A stretch of 64,000 nucleotides of DNA, from positions 16,589-80,588 of the forward strand of contig SBGU01000040.1 in assembly GCA_006226495.1 (NCBI GenBank). The letters run 5' to 3'. Below are positions 1 to 8,299 of this stretch, piece by piece. Every line of letters begins with the position of its first letter. The first letter of the stretch is position 1. The translations under genes and the position numbers were made by a program. The DNA comes from Alphaproteobacteria bacterium (GTDB lineage Bacteria > Pseudomonadota > Alphaproteobacteria > Sphingomonadales > Kordiimonadaceae). The notes under the pieces were generated by a model. That model was given only the letters and a program-made list of their open reading frames with translations. It made no database searches and was not told the DNA's origin.

Positions 1-626
1 CGGAAATCAGGCTGGCGCAGGCACGCATCGCCAGCGAGGGCCTGGCCGATGTCGCCAGCCTTGAGAAGGAAGTACTGCGCCTGGGTGCCGCGCTGGCAGG
101 CCTGGACGCACGGCGCGAACAACTGACCGTGCGCGCCACCCTGTCCGGCACCGTGCGCGATATCCAGCCCGAAAGCCGCACCGGTACCTGGCTTGCTGCC
201 CAGGTTCCGCTGCTGCGCCTGGTCGCGGACAAAGGTGCGCCACATATCGTCGCCTATGTATCGCAAAGCGACATCGCCCGCGTGCAGGCCGGCGCCAAGG
301 CCCGTTTCATTGCTGACGACCCCGGGCTTGATGCCGTCGTCGTGCGGGTCGACAGTGTCGACCCCATGGGCGCCATGGTGCTGGAACCCGCGATGCTGGC
401 CAGCGAACATGGTGGCGCCATCGCGGCGCGCGCGGGCGAAGACGGCACCATGCTGCCGGAAGGCGCGATCTACCGGCTCACAGGCACAGCGGCGCACACC
501 GGCACGACAGAGGGTATCCTGCTCGCCCGCCGGGGTACACTTGAGATCGAGGCCCCGGCAGAAAGCCTGATTGTGCATGCCTGGCAGGCGCTGTTCGCAG
601 CCTTTGTGCGCGAAACCGCCTTTTAG
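1..626 (+). CDS. HlyD-type periplasmic adaptor protein, C-terminal part (truncated by window start)
   Basis: The frame is open from base 3 to the stop at 624-626, so only the last 207 or so residues are seen. A helical stretch rich in Leu, Ala and Glu (about residues 1-40) is followed by a lipoyl/beta-barrel type segment (LSGTVRDIQPES, then PLLRLVADKGAPHIVAYVSQSDIARVQAG split by position), which is the layout of HlyD/MFP adaptors that link inner-membrane exporters to the outer membrane. The last residues (FAAFVRETAF) resemble the ending I recall for HlyD-like proteins paired with or fused to M50 site-2 proteases; that recollection is weak. The partner exporter must lie upstream of the window. 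Confidence 0.6.
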   Translation, partial: EIRLAQARIASEGLADVASLEKEVLRLGAALAGLDARREQLTVRATLSGTVRDIQPESRTGTWLAAQVPLLRLVADKGAPHIVAYVSQSDIARVQAGAKARFIADDPGLDAVVVRVDSVDPMGAMVLEPAMLASEHGGAIAARAGEDGTMLPEGAIYRLTGTAAHTGTTEGILLARRGTLEIEAPAESLIVHAWQALFAAFVRETAF

Positions 627-778
627 GCCGCGGCAGCGACCCGGGGCCGCAATCCCGGCCAGGGACGGCCAAGACAGTCCAATCTCCGCCAACCCTGTAC
701 TCTGCTTGCAGGCAGGCGCGGCACGCATGCATCCGCAGTCCCATGGCCGTGATAATTTTTTTCATCACATCGCTTGCA

Positions 779-789
779 ATTAAATCGTG
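779..789 (+). promoter_or_regulatory. Candidate OhrR half-operator upstream of ohrR
   Basis: ATTAAATCGTG here is found again, inverted, at 1332-1342 in front of ohr. The position just ahead of the ohrR start suggests autorepression by OhrR. It contains the ATCGT arm of the palindrome seen before ohr. Confidence 0.45.
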
Positions 790-802
790 AGCTATCTATA
801 TC

Positions 803-1276
803 ATGTCTGTAAGCAACGGGATGATGACGATGACCGATACCCTGACACCTTCGCTGCGACTGGATGACCAGCTCTGTTTTGCGCTTTATTCGGCCATGCA
901 TGCGATGAAAAAACTGTACCGTCCGGTCCTGGACAAGCTTGGTATCACCTATCCCCAGTATCTGGTGATGATGGTATTGTGGCAGCAGGACAGCCAGACG
1001 GTATCTGAAATCGGCAACCGGCTTTATCTCGACAGCGCGACCCTGACACCGCTTCTGAAACGCATGGAAAGCGCCGGCCTGATCGCCCGCACCCGTGCCA
1101 AGGAAGACGAACGCCAGGTGATCGTGGGCCTGACCGACAAGGGCCGGGCGCTCGAAGATGCGGCCTGCATCGCGCCCAAGGTGGCGGCTGCCGCCATCGG
1201 CTGCACTGCCGAGGAGTTTTTTGCGCTCAAGGACGGCCTGAACCGCCTGCGCGACGACTTGATGAAAGCGGCCTGA
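803..1276 (+). CDS. ohrR: Organic-peroxide sensing MarR-family repressor OhrR
   Basis: This 157-residue winged-helix MarR protein represses ohr until a reactive N-terminal cysteine is oxidised by organic hydroperoxides. The diagnostic stretch [11 protein letters not shown] carries that cysteine, followed by [22 protein letters not shown] and the DNA-binding segment [19 protein letters not shown] and wing [10 protein letters not shown]. Internal ATGs at 821, 824 and 830 exist; starting at 830 places the cysteine at residue 16, matching characterised OhrR proteins, so the true start may be 830. No strong Shine-Dalgarno separates the options. It lies 103 bp upstream of ohr on the same strand, the usual pairing. 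Confidence 0.93.
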   Translation: MSVSNGMMTMTDTLTPSLRLDDQLCFALYSAMHAMKKLYRPVLDKLGITYPQYLVMMVLWQQDSQTVSEIGNRLYLDSATLTPLLKRMESAGLIARTRAKEDERQVIVGLTDKGRALEDAACIAPKVAAAAIGCTAEEFFALKDGLNRLRDDLMKAA

Positions 1277-1325
1277 CCGGCCAAACGACCGCCCGCCCAT
1301 GCGCGCACAAGCCTATGCACATTAC

Positions 1326-1337
1326 ATCGTACACGAT
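1326..1337 (+). promoter_or_regulatory. Candidate OhrR operator upstream of ohr
   Basis: ATCGT-ac-ACGAT is a perfect interrupted palindrome 43 bp before the ohr start. Its right half continues as CACGATTTAAT (1332-1342), the inverse of the element before ohrR. Placement between ohrR and ohr makes OhrR the obvious candidate ligand; I have not matched it to a published consensus. Confidence 0.5.
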
Positions 1338-1379
1338 TTAATAACTGACGATCAGCCCTGACCCTGAAAGGAAACCACC

Positions 1380-1808
1380 ATGAACAAGCTCGACAAAATT
1401 CTCTATACCGCCCATGCCAAAGCCACCGGCGGCCGTACCGGCACCGCCAAATCGGACGATGGCAAACTGGATGTCGCCCTCTCGACCCCGAAAGAACTCG
1501 GCGGCGCCGGCGGCGACGGTACCAACCCGGAACAACTGTTTGCCGCGGGTTATGCCGCCTGTTTCATCGGCGCGATGAAAGCCGTGGCCGGCCGCGCCAA
1601 GATCGCCCTGCCGGACGATGTCTCCATTGAAAACTCGGTCGCCATCGGCCCGATCCCGCAAGGCTTCGGCATCTCGGTCGACATGAAGATCCATATCCCG
1701 GGTTTCGCGAAGGCCGACGCTGAAGCACTGGTGGAAAAAGCCCACCAGGTTTGCCCCTATTCGAACGCCACCCGTGGCAATATCGAAGTGAGCCTGACCG
1801 TCGTCTAA
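1380..1808 (+). CDS. ohr: Organic hydroperoxide resistance protein Ohr (OsmC fold)
   Basis: A 142-residue thiol peroxidase that reduces organic hydroperoxides in the cytoplasm using a dihydrolipoyl-type reductant. The two active-site cysteines sit in the canonical contexts [12 protein letters not shown] and [14 protein letters not shown], and the N-terminal [15 protein letters not shown] is typical. An AAAGGAAACC ribosome site precedes the ATG. Expected to be derepressed by OhrR oxidation. A clear hairpin terminator follows the stop. Confidence 0.96.
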   Translation: MNKLDKILYTAHAKATGGRTGTAKSDDGKLDVALSTPKELGGAGGDGTNPEQLFAAGYAACFIGAMKAVAGRAKIALPDDVSIENSVAIGPIPQGFGISVDMKIHIPGFAKADAEALVEKAHQVCPYSNATRGNIEVSLTVV

Positions 1809-1833
1809 CCGACCGGGCGCGCTGCATCTACCC

Positions 1834-1870
1834 AAGGCCGCTGCCACACCCTGGCGGCGGCCTTCTACTT
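1834..1870 (+). terminator. Rho-independent terminator after ohr
   Basis: A 12-bp stem (1834-1845 with 1853-1864, one G-T wobble; arm AAGGCCGCTGCC) with a 7-nt loop is followed by CTACTTTT, 26 bp after the ohr stop. Confidence 0.75.
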
Positions 1871-1956
1871 TTCCCCTAAACCGAGGCGCAATTGACCGCT
1901 CCCCCGCCCCGTGCTTTGCTGATGGCAAACGAGCATAACAAGGGGGAGGACCAACC

Positions 1957-2907
1957 ATGCTCAAAGCCCTGATGGCCGCCGGTATGTTGGCCGCCGGCCT
2001 CGCGGCACCGGCGCTGGCCGACGATGCGCCCGGCCACCCGGTGAAACTGCACCGCTATACGGCACCCCTTTATGCCTGGAATACCAACAGCTACTGGCTG
2101 GAAAGCGCGGACGGGGTCGCGCTCATCGACGCGCAGCTTCTGTCGTCCGACGCCCGTTATCTGGCCGCCGCCATCAAGGCCAGCGGCAAACCGCTCAAGG
2201 GTGTCATCATCACCCACGGGCATGTCGACCATGTCAGCGGCCTTGATGTGCTGCGCGCCGAATTTGGCGACTTCCCCATTTATGGCACCGAGGCCACCAA
2301 GGCGGCCATGCCCGACATCTGGGCGGGCGCGCACCGCTTTTTTGCCATGCCCAACATGTTTGACGAGGCGCTGAGCGAAACCATGGTCCTGCCGGACCAT
2401 ATGATCAGGGCGGGCGATAGGGTCGAGATCGCCGGCATCAGCTTCGAGGTGTTCGGCGGCGGCCCTGGTGAAGCGGCAGACAATATCGGTGTCTATGCCC
2501 CGGCGCTGAAGGCCGTCTTTGCGGGCGACATGAGCTATCCGTTCGCGCATTTCTACACGGGCGACGGCCACCCGTCGGGTGCGCTTGCGCAGGCCAGGGC
2601 CCTGCGCGCGGCCTACGACCCCGCCCTCATGGTCTATTCAGGCCACCGCGACCCGGCACCCGTTGCCCAGCTTGACGACCAGATCGCCTATCTCGAATTC
2701 ATGATCGCGGAAACAAAAGCGGCGATGGCAGACCCCGCCAACCTGGGTGACAACGGCTTCCTGAAGCGCGAGGCCCGCCGCGCCGTCATGGCCAAAATCC
2801 TGGAACGCTACCCGCACTATGACAGCTTCGGCTTCACCGCCGGCGAAATCGTGCCCGGCAACATCTATGGCGCTGAACAGGAAATCAAAGCCGCAACGGG
2901 GAGCTGA
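1957..2907 (+). CDS. Exported metallo-beta-lactamase-fold hydrolase
   Basis: A 316-residue protein with a signal peptide (cleavage expected after APALA, residue 21) and the MBL metal motif in THGHVDHVSG. A distal HRDP supplies another likely ligand. Where classical B-class enzymes have the TPGHT histidine, this protein reads GGGPGEAADNIGVY, so the third zinc ligand is replaced, possibly by the Glu, as in alkylsulfatase-like members. FAGDMSY carries the bridging Asp. It is therefore probably not a beta-lactamase; substrate unknown. Strong ribosome site AAGGGGGAGG before the ATG. Monocistronic, with a convergent unknown gene downstream. Confidence 0.8.
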   Translation: MLKALMAAGMLAAGLAAPALADDAPGHPVKLHRYTAPLYAWNTNSYWLESADGVALIDAQLLSSDARYLAAAIKASGKPLKGVIITHGHVDHVSGLDVLRAEFGDFPIYGTEATKAAMPDIWAGAHRFFAMPNMFDEALSETMVLPDHMIRAGDRVEIAGISFEVFGGGPGEAADNIGVYAPALKAVFAGDMSYPFAHFYTGDGHPSGALAQARALRAAYDPALMVYSGHRDPAPVAQLDDQIAYLEFMIAETKAAMADPANLGDNGFLKREARRAVMAKILERYPHYDSFGFTAGEIVPGNIYGAEQEIKAATGS

Positions 2908-2913
2908 ACGTCC

Positions 2914-3663
2914 TCAAGCATATATCCAAGTGACAGCGACCCTTGAGAAAAGAACGTCTGAATTGTCTGAGGGGAGTACCGTGAAAACAAGAGTCGCGTC
3001 AGAGCTCACTCGGAAGCTGAATTGAACCCCACCACTAGATTCGCCGCGTACCGGTACACCTTCGAAATGTTCGGCATGATTTAGCGTGGTAAGGTCCGCT
3101 TGGGCGCGTATTGCTGTAAATGCTTGATCGCAATATAGTTCGGCGTCGATTAGCGCCGCACAAAAATCCTCCTTGGAGACACTCGCCATCCATGCCCGAA
3201 GTTTCGGCAGGAAACCAATAACCCCACCGGCATAGTCAAGTCCTGGCCCCAACTGAATCCAGTGTGTGACATCAGCACAGGCACCTTCCGTCGGCGGCAG
3301 CTCCGCCGCATACATGTCTACCCGGAAGTGATCAGGGCGGTTCTGCAACTCGCCGATATCAGTTTCACCATCCGGCTTGCTGAGGTGGATGGTGCGGCGA
3401 ACACAAGTGCCCTTGTCCTGCAAAAATGGTGTCGTATTGATATCGACTTCAATCACGGGGCGACGGTCGCTGTATCGGACCTTGCGGACGTTCGACATGT
3501 CGAGGGCGAGCGGTCGCATTCCCAGAATATCTTCAACAACTTGCATGGCCTCCTGCTCGGAGACCGGCAATTCGATGACAACAGCCAATTGCGCGAAAGC
3601 AGGCTGGCTGGACCACACCAGCATCATAAGCCCCAGAATGACCTTTTTCATCACCACCCTCAA
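2914..3663 (-). CDS. Exported protein of unknown function
   Basis: A 249-residue protein I do not recognise. It starts with a signal peptide (MKKVILGLMMLVWSSQPAFA; the ATG for MKK is four codons inside the stated start) and has four to five cysteines in the mature part (GTCVRR, EGACAD, EDFCAAL, ELYCDQ), suggesting disulfides in the periplasm. The C-terminal part (FSFRVSSDATLVFTVLPS) has the alternation of a beta-sheet domain. Base composition is visibly more AT-rich than the flanking genes, and the upstream region is AT-rich too, so recent acquisition is possible. It faces the metallo-hydrolase gene convergently with a six-base gap. Confidence 0.7.
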   Translation of the reverse strand: MRVVMKKVILGLMMLVWSSQPAFAQLAVVIELPVSEQEAMQVVEDILGMRPLALDMSNVRKVRYSDRRPVIEVDINTTPFLQDKGTCVRRTIHLSKPDGETDIGELQNRPDHFRVDMYAAELPPTEGACADVTHWIQLGPGLDYAGGVIGFLPKLRAWMASVSKEDFCAALIDAELYCDQAFTAIRAQADLTTLNHAEHFEGVPVRGESSGGVQFSFRVSSDATLVFTVLPSDNSDVLFSRVAVTWIYA

Positions 3664-3764
3664 ATTTTGTTATAACATTGCAATGATATACTTAGACATC
3701 CCTTTCGTCAATTGCCTCGCATAAACGAACAAGGAAGATTCCGTCAGACCAGATCGCGATTGCC

Positions 3765-4901
3765 CTATCTCGGCTTTTTCCGGTGCCGGGCGGCGGGCAC
3801 GGCCGTGCGGATACGGGCGGCGCTGTCGCGCAGGCAGACTTCGCTTTTGGCCAGGGGGCCGGTGACGAAACTGCTGTCCCCCATGCCGTTCTGCACCCGG
3901 TTGATGATGGCCGTGTCCTCGGCATTGACCTCGCGGTTGATGCGCCAGTTCAGGTAGCGGGCGGCCTGCATCTCGCGCCGGTCGTCCGGCAGCACATAGG
4001 CAATTTCCCGGATCATGGTTTCGGTGGGCGAAATCGGGATGAACTGCATGAAATCCATCTGGTCGGGGTAGATGTCGAACGCCAGATTGGGCCACAGGCG
4101 GTAATAGACCCAGTGGCGCTGTTTGTCGGCCGGCAGGTGCGCGATGGGCGGCAGCAGCTTCTTGTAGGCGCGGGTCGACCAGCTATCCTTGCGGGTTTCC
4201 ATCACGTCGCCCCACATCTTGTGGATGTCGCCGCTCACTTCCATGCCGTAGCTGTTGCCGACAAGGCCGGACAGGCCGGGGTGCGCGACCGGGATATGCA
4301 GGGCGTCGCAATAATTGTCGGCGATCTGTTTCCAGTTCACCACACGGGGACGAAGGGTCACACGGCCCAAAGGCTGCATGTCTTCGAACCGGTAGGGTTT
4401 GATCTCGTCGATATAGGGCGCGAACTGCTCGGCAACACTGGGGCCACCCGGCCTCAGGCGCGCCCAGATGAAACCGAGGAATTCTTCGGTTTCGACAGTC
4501 GCAAGGCCATGCTGGGCGCGGTCGAAATCCTCGAAATCGCGCTCGTAGGGCACGTTGATCAGGCTGCCTTCCAGGTCCCAGGTCCAGGCATGGTACGGGC
4601 AGCGGATGCGCCCCGGGCAGGAACCGGACGAACCTTCCAGAAGCCGCGAGCCCCGGTGGCGGCAGACATTATGGAACACCCGCACCGTGTCGTCCTTGGT
4701 GCGCAGCGCCACCAGCCGGTCATTGAGCAGGTCAAGCGTGACATAATCCCCCGGCTTGGGGATGTCGTTCCGATGGCAGACAAGCTGCCAGCTCGGACGT
4801 ACCACCGCGTCCATTTCGGCGTCGAAAAAATCCTGGTCGCTGTAGGTCCAGGACGGCAGGCTTTCGCCGCAGTGCACCGGCATGGCGGTATCATCGAACA
4901 T
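3765..4901 (-). CDS. Rieske non-heme iron oxygenase, alpha subunit
   Basis: This 378-residue oxygenase has a Rieske 2Fe-2S domain (C80, H82, C101, H104 in CRHRG and CPYHAW) and a mononuclear iron site (NYCDALHIPVAHPG, H202 and H207). Electrons would come from a separate reductase, which is not in the window. The ATG at 4901 overlaps the stop of the preceding gene as TAATG, so translation is probably coupled; an in-frame start at 4994 would run 93 bases into that gene and is unlikely. Close relatives include aromatic dioxygenases and N-demethylating or quaternary-amine oxygenases such as GbcA. Given the neighbours, an oxidative attack on an N-methylated amino compound is a reasonable inference. 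Confidence 0.88.
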   Translation of the reverse strand: MFDDTAMPVHCGESLPSWTYSDQDFFDAEMDAVVRPSWQLVCHRNDIPKPGDYVTLDLLNDRLVALRTKDDTVRVFHNVCRHRGSRLLEGSSGSCPGRIRCPYHAWTWDLEGSLINVPYERDFEDFDRAQHGLATVETEEFLGFIWARLRPGGPSVAEQFAPYIDEIKPYRFEDMQPLGRVTLRPRVVNWKQIADNYCDALHIPVAHPGLSGLVGNSYGMEVSGDIHKMWGDVMETRKDSWSTRAYKKLLPPIAHLPADKQRHWVYYRLWPNLAFDIYPDQMDFMQFIPISPTETMIREIAYVLPDDRREMQAARYLNWRINREVNAEDTAIINRVQNGMGDSSFVTGPLAKSEVCLRDSAARIRTAVPAARHRKKPR

Positions 4902-5776
4902 TACACTTCCCTCCATAGGGGGCGCGTCAGGCAGGTTGGCCCGCCTTCGCCCTTGCGGCTGATTTCGTCGCCCGCATAAGTCTGCACCCGGCATCCGGCC
5001 TTTTCAAGACCCGCCTTCGTGATCGGCAGCCGGTCCAGCATCAGCACATCCCGGGGGCCGAGCGCGAGCACATTGCAGCCCATGGGGATAAACTCCTCCT
5101 CCGGAACCTCGACAAAACCGACGCCGCGCGCGCCGAGCCATTCGACAAAGCTTTCCGGCATAAGCGGACGGTAGATGAGCGCAAGATCGCGGTCCAGCGG
5201 GCTGATCATCGACATCAGGTGGAACACATCCTCGGGGTGGCTGGGCGGTGGCAAGGGTACCACATGCACGTCGACATCGGGGCCGACAAGCGCCTGAAGC
5301 TGGCGAATGCCATCTTCATTGGTGCGCGGGCCAAGGCCGACCGCAAGCGCCGTGTCGTCGAGCCAGATCAGGTCGCCGCCTTCGATGGTGCCCGGTGCCT
5401 CGATCCGGCCAAGGACCGGATAGCCCATGGCGGAAAGTGCGCTGGCATTGAGCGCGGGTTCAAAATTGCGGCTGGCGCGGCCCATGTTGCACAGGATCAG
5501 GCCCTTGGGGCTGACCAGCAGCGCATCGCGGGCATAGATGGAATCGAGGGTGATATCCGCCGTTTTTGGCAGTTCGATCACCTCGGCGCCATAGGCCGCC
5601 AGAAGGTCGCAAAAAGCCTGGTGTTCGCGGGCCGCAGGCGCCAGCACAGGCGCGGAATGGAAGCGCAGTCGTTCCCACTCCGCGCCAATCTTGGTTTCCG
5701 ACTGGTACGCGGCATCGGGGGTGCGCACGGCCACGGCTTTCAGCCGGCCATATTCATTGAAACCGGACAGGGTCAT
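4901..5776 (-). CDS. Dimethylargininase / arginine-deiminase-like amidinohydrolase
   Basis: A 291-residue guanidino-group-modifying enzyme. It shows the GTIEGGDL acid motif, the catalytic His in VFHLMSMISPLD, MGCNVLALG, and a C-terminal catalytic Cys in GGPTCLTRP, the order expected for the DDAH / arginine deiminase / amidinotransferase fold. DDAH converts N-methylated arginines to citrulline plus methylamines; length and single-domain form fit DDAH better than full arginine deiminase (about 400 residues). It overlaps the antiporter gene by four bases (ATGA) and the Rieske gene by one, so the three form one operon. Confidence 0.82.
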   Translation of the reverse strand: MTLSGFNEYGRLKAVAVRTPDAAYQSETKIGAEWERLRFHSAPVLAPAAREHQAFCDLLAAYGAEVIELPKTADITLDSIYARDALLVSPKGLILCNMGRASRNFEPALNASALSAMGYPVLGRIEAPGTIEGGDLIWLDDTALAVGLGPRTNEDGIRQLQALVGPDVDVHVVPLPPPSHPEDVFHLMSMISPLDRDLALIYRPLMPESFVEWLGARGVGFVEVPEEEFIPMGCNVLALGPRDVLMLDRLPITKAGLEKAGCRVQTYAGDEISRKGEGGPTCLTRPLWREV

Positions 5777-7113
5777 TCCGCCTTAACCTCCGTATTGTCT
5801 GCCTGCGCGGCATTGGCCTTGGCCCGCATGTCCGCATAGACCGGCACACCCACCATCAACAGGAGGAAGCCCCAATAGACCGCTTCGGTGCCCGAGCCCG
5901 CAATCGCCCACAGGGTATAAAGGAACCCCGCCGCCGCGATCAGCCCGTCCTTCAGCCGCTGGCCACGGCTCAGGGTCGCGTCACCGGCCGCAAACAGCCA
6001 GGCCGCGCCGGCAGAGAACGAGAGCGGCACCACGGTGGTGAGCGTGGACAGGAGGATCAGGAATTCGAACGCACCCACCAGCCCCTTCACATAGTTCATG
6101 GCCAAGGCCGCAGACGACAGGATGGCACCGATATAAAAACCGACCGCCGGGGTGCCCGATTTGGTTGTCTGGCCAAAAGCCTGCGGGAACAGGCCGTCAA
6201 GCGCCGCCGCCATCGGCATCTGGCCAACGGCGAGGATGTTGCAGTTGAGCGCACTTGCAGTCGCAATCAGCGCCACAATGGCCACAAAGGCCGCACCGAC
6301 CGGCCCCATAAGCACCGTGGCCGCGTCCGCGAGCGGCGAGGTCGATTGCATCAACTGGTCGGACGGCACCAAGCCAAACACGGCGACGGTGACGAGGAAA
6401 TACAGCACCACCGTAAGGCCGACGCCGGCGATCAGCGCCCGCGGGATGGTCTTTTCGGGTTCACGGATATCGCCCGCCGGGATGGTGCCGGCCTCGAAGC
6501 CAACAAAGGCCCACATGGCCAGGGCCCCCGCGGTCGCGAGCGCGGCCATGGGCGAACCTTCAGGCACCACCATCGTGTCGTAGGTTGTGCCGCTGACCCC
6601 CAGGAAACCGATGGTCGCCAGCAACACAAGCGGCACCACCTTGAGGATCGAGGCCACCAGACCGAAGGTGGTGCTGTCCTTGATGCTGCGGGCGTTCAAG
6701 ACACTGAGGGCCCAGATGACGGCGACACCCACACAGATGGCCATGGCGGGGCTTTCGGTAATTGCGGGCACAAATACGCCGGCATATCCGACAAACGCGA
6801 CCGCAATGGCCGCGCTGGCCACCCACACCGAAACCCAGTAACCCCAGGCCATCAGGAAGCCGGCAAAATCGCCGAACCCGGCGCGTGTGTAGGCATAGGG
6901 CCCACCGGTTTTGGGAATGCGTTTCGCCAGCGCACCCAGTGCAAACGCCAGCGCCAGGGTGCCGGTGCCGGTCACAAGCCAGCTTGCGACCCCGATCCAG
7001 CCATACGGTGCCAGAACGGTCGGCAACATGAAGACGCCGGAGCCGATCATCAGCCCGACCACAATGCCCCATACACGCCAGAAGCCCAGGACGGGCTGTG
7101 GTTTCGTATCCAT
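5773..7113 (-). CDS. APC-superfamily amino acid permease, AdiC/APA-like
   Basis: A 446-residue transporter with about 12 hydrophobic segments. The first helix has the APC signature GLMIGSGVFMLP, then GGPYAYTRAGFGDFAGF, AMWAFVGFEAGTIPAGDI, and the C-terminal LYTLWAIAGSGTEAVYWG, which closely resembles the same region of arginine/agmatine antiporter AdiC. It is first in an operon with a guanidino-hydrolase and a Rieske oxygenase, supporting import or exchange of an arginine-like compound. Substrate is inferred, not shown. Confidence 0.85.
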   Translation of the reverse strand: MDTKPQPVLGFWRVWGIVVGLMIGSGVFMLPTVLAPYGWIGVASWLVTGTGTLALAFALGALAKRIPKTGGPYAYTRAGFGDFAGFLMAWGYWVSVWVASAAIAVAFVGYAGVFVPAITESPAMAICVGVAVIWALSVLNARSIKDSTTFGLVASILKVVPLVLLATIGFLGVSGTTYDTMVVPEGSPMAALATAGALAMWAFVGFEAGTIPAGDIREPEKTIPRALIAGVGLTVVLYFLVTVAVFGLVPSDQLMQSTSPLADAATVLMGPVGAAFVAIVALIATASALNCNILAVGQMPMAAALDGLFPQAFGQTTKSGTPAVGFYIGAILSSAALAMNYVKGLVGAFEFLILLSTLTTVVPLSFSAGAAWLFAAGDATLSRGQRLKDGLIAAAGFLYTLWAIAGSGTEAVYWGFLLLMVGVPVYADMRAKANAAQADNTEVKAE

Positions 7114-7282
7114 AAATGTTCCTTCCCCCTTGAAGGTGAAGGAAGCCTAGAGAGGAAAAACCGAACCGCCAAGTGCAATTCTGCCCTGCCCGCTATCCGC
7201 ACCGGATGGCCATTGCTCGCCCTTGCCGTGCCGCTGGAATTTGGCTATGCCTGAGCCTGGCGCATTGATGACGGGAAACCGC

Positions 7283-8149
7283 ATGAAACCGGTTCTGCAC
7301 GCAGTCATATTGGCGAAAACCGTGAACGACAGCCTGCATGCGATGACGCTGGCCGCCGCCGACAGCCTGCGCCGCAGTTTTGCCCACCGGCCGGGCACCC
7401 TGAGCATCACGATCGTTGAGAGCAACCGCGACTTTGCCGGCTCAGGTTATGCCTATCCCGACTATGTGCGCCTGCTGGTGCCGGACGAACCATTCAATTT
7501 CAACCGGTTCCTGAACCTTGGCCTTGAGAGTGTGACGGCGGACTATTACGCGCTTTGCAACAATGACATCGATTTTGCGCCCGACTGGTTTGATGCCATC
7601 GAGCGCATGGCCGGCCTGATGCCCGAGGTGGGCTCCTTCAGTCCCATGTGCCCGGACTGGCCGCGCCAGCAAAGCCTGTTGGCGGGTGGCAGCCGCCCGG
7701 TGATCATGGGATACCGGCCTTCGTTCGAGCTTTCAGGCTGGTGCATTGTGCTCAGGCAGGCGACATGGCGGGCCATCGGCCCCTTTGACGAGGCCTTCCG
7801 CTTCTATTTCGCCGACGATGATTATGCCATGACCCTGCGGGCCCACAATATCCGGCATGCGCTGGTGCCGGCATCCCATGTGCGCCATCTGGAGCATCAG
7901 AAAACCAGCCACCAGACAGACGTGCCCGGCCATGATGTGGCAAAACCGCCAAGCGGGCTGCCGCTGCTCCTCCGGTTCAGGCGCTATCGGTGGCTGACCA
8001 GCAATCCGGGCATGCTGGACGGCTATCTGGCCTTTTCGCGCAAATGGGGCAACATGCTGGTTTATGCGTTGAGGCGCACTTTGCATGATGCCACCTTCCT
8101 GCGCCTCGGCCTCAAGTGGCCGACCCGGCTGATCATCCCACGGCCCTGA
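7283..8149 (+). CDS. Glycosyltransferase family 2
   Basis: A 288-residue GT-A transferase. The nucleotide-sugar/metal site is NNDID (residues 93-97) and the acceptor loop is GPFDEAFRFYFADDDYAMTLR, both typical of rhamnosyl/GT2 enzymes. I chose the ATG at 7283 because the recognisable fold begins at MKPVLHAVILAKT and a GGGA stretch precedes it; in-frame ATGs at 7223 and 7268 are alternatives. No transmembrane segment. It stands alone between an antiporter operon and modA, so acceptor and pathway (surface polysaccharide or glycolipid) are unknown. Confidence 0.8.
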   Translation: MKPVLHAVILAKTVNDSLHAMTLAAADSLRRSFAHRPGTLSITIVESNRDFAGSGYAYPDYVRLLVPDEPFNFNRFLNLGLESVTADYYALCNNDIDFAPDWFDAIERMAGLMPEVGSFSPMCPDWPRQQSLLAGGSRPVIMGYRPSFELSGWCIVLRQATWRAIGPFDEAFRFYFADDDYAMTLRAHNIRHALVPASHVRHLEHQKTSHQTDVPGHDVAKPPSGLPLLLRFRRYRWLTSNPGMLDGYLAFSRKWGNMLVYALRRTLHDATFLRLGLKWPTRLIIPRP

Positions 8150-8299
8150 TATATCCGCACGGCGATCATGAAATTGCCATGCTGGCGATGTTTGATAGAC
8201 TGATGTTTTGCTTCATTTGATCGGGTGCCGCCATGGGTACAGGTTGGGCGCCATGTTGACGATGCAATCGCAACCCTTTGACCGAAAGCAGGCTGCAGT

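Noticed and set aside
4902..4994. Longer N-terminus for the Rieske oxygenase
   Set aside because: It would overlap the hydrolase gene by 93 bases; the TAATG junction at 4901 gives a clean coupled start.
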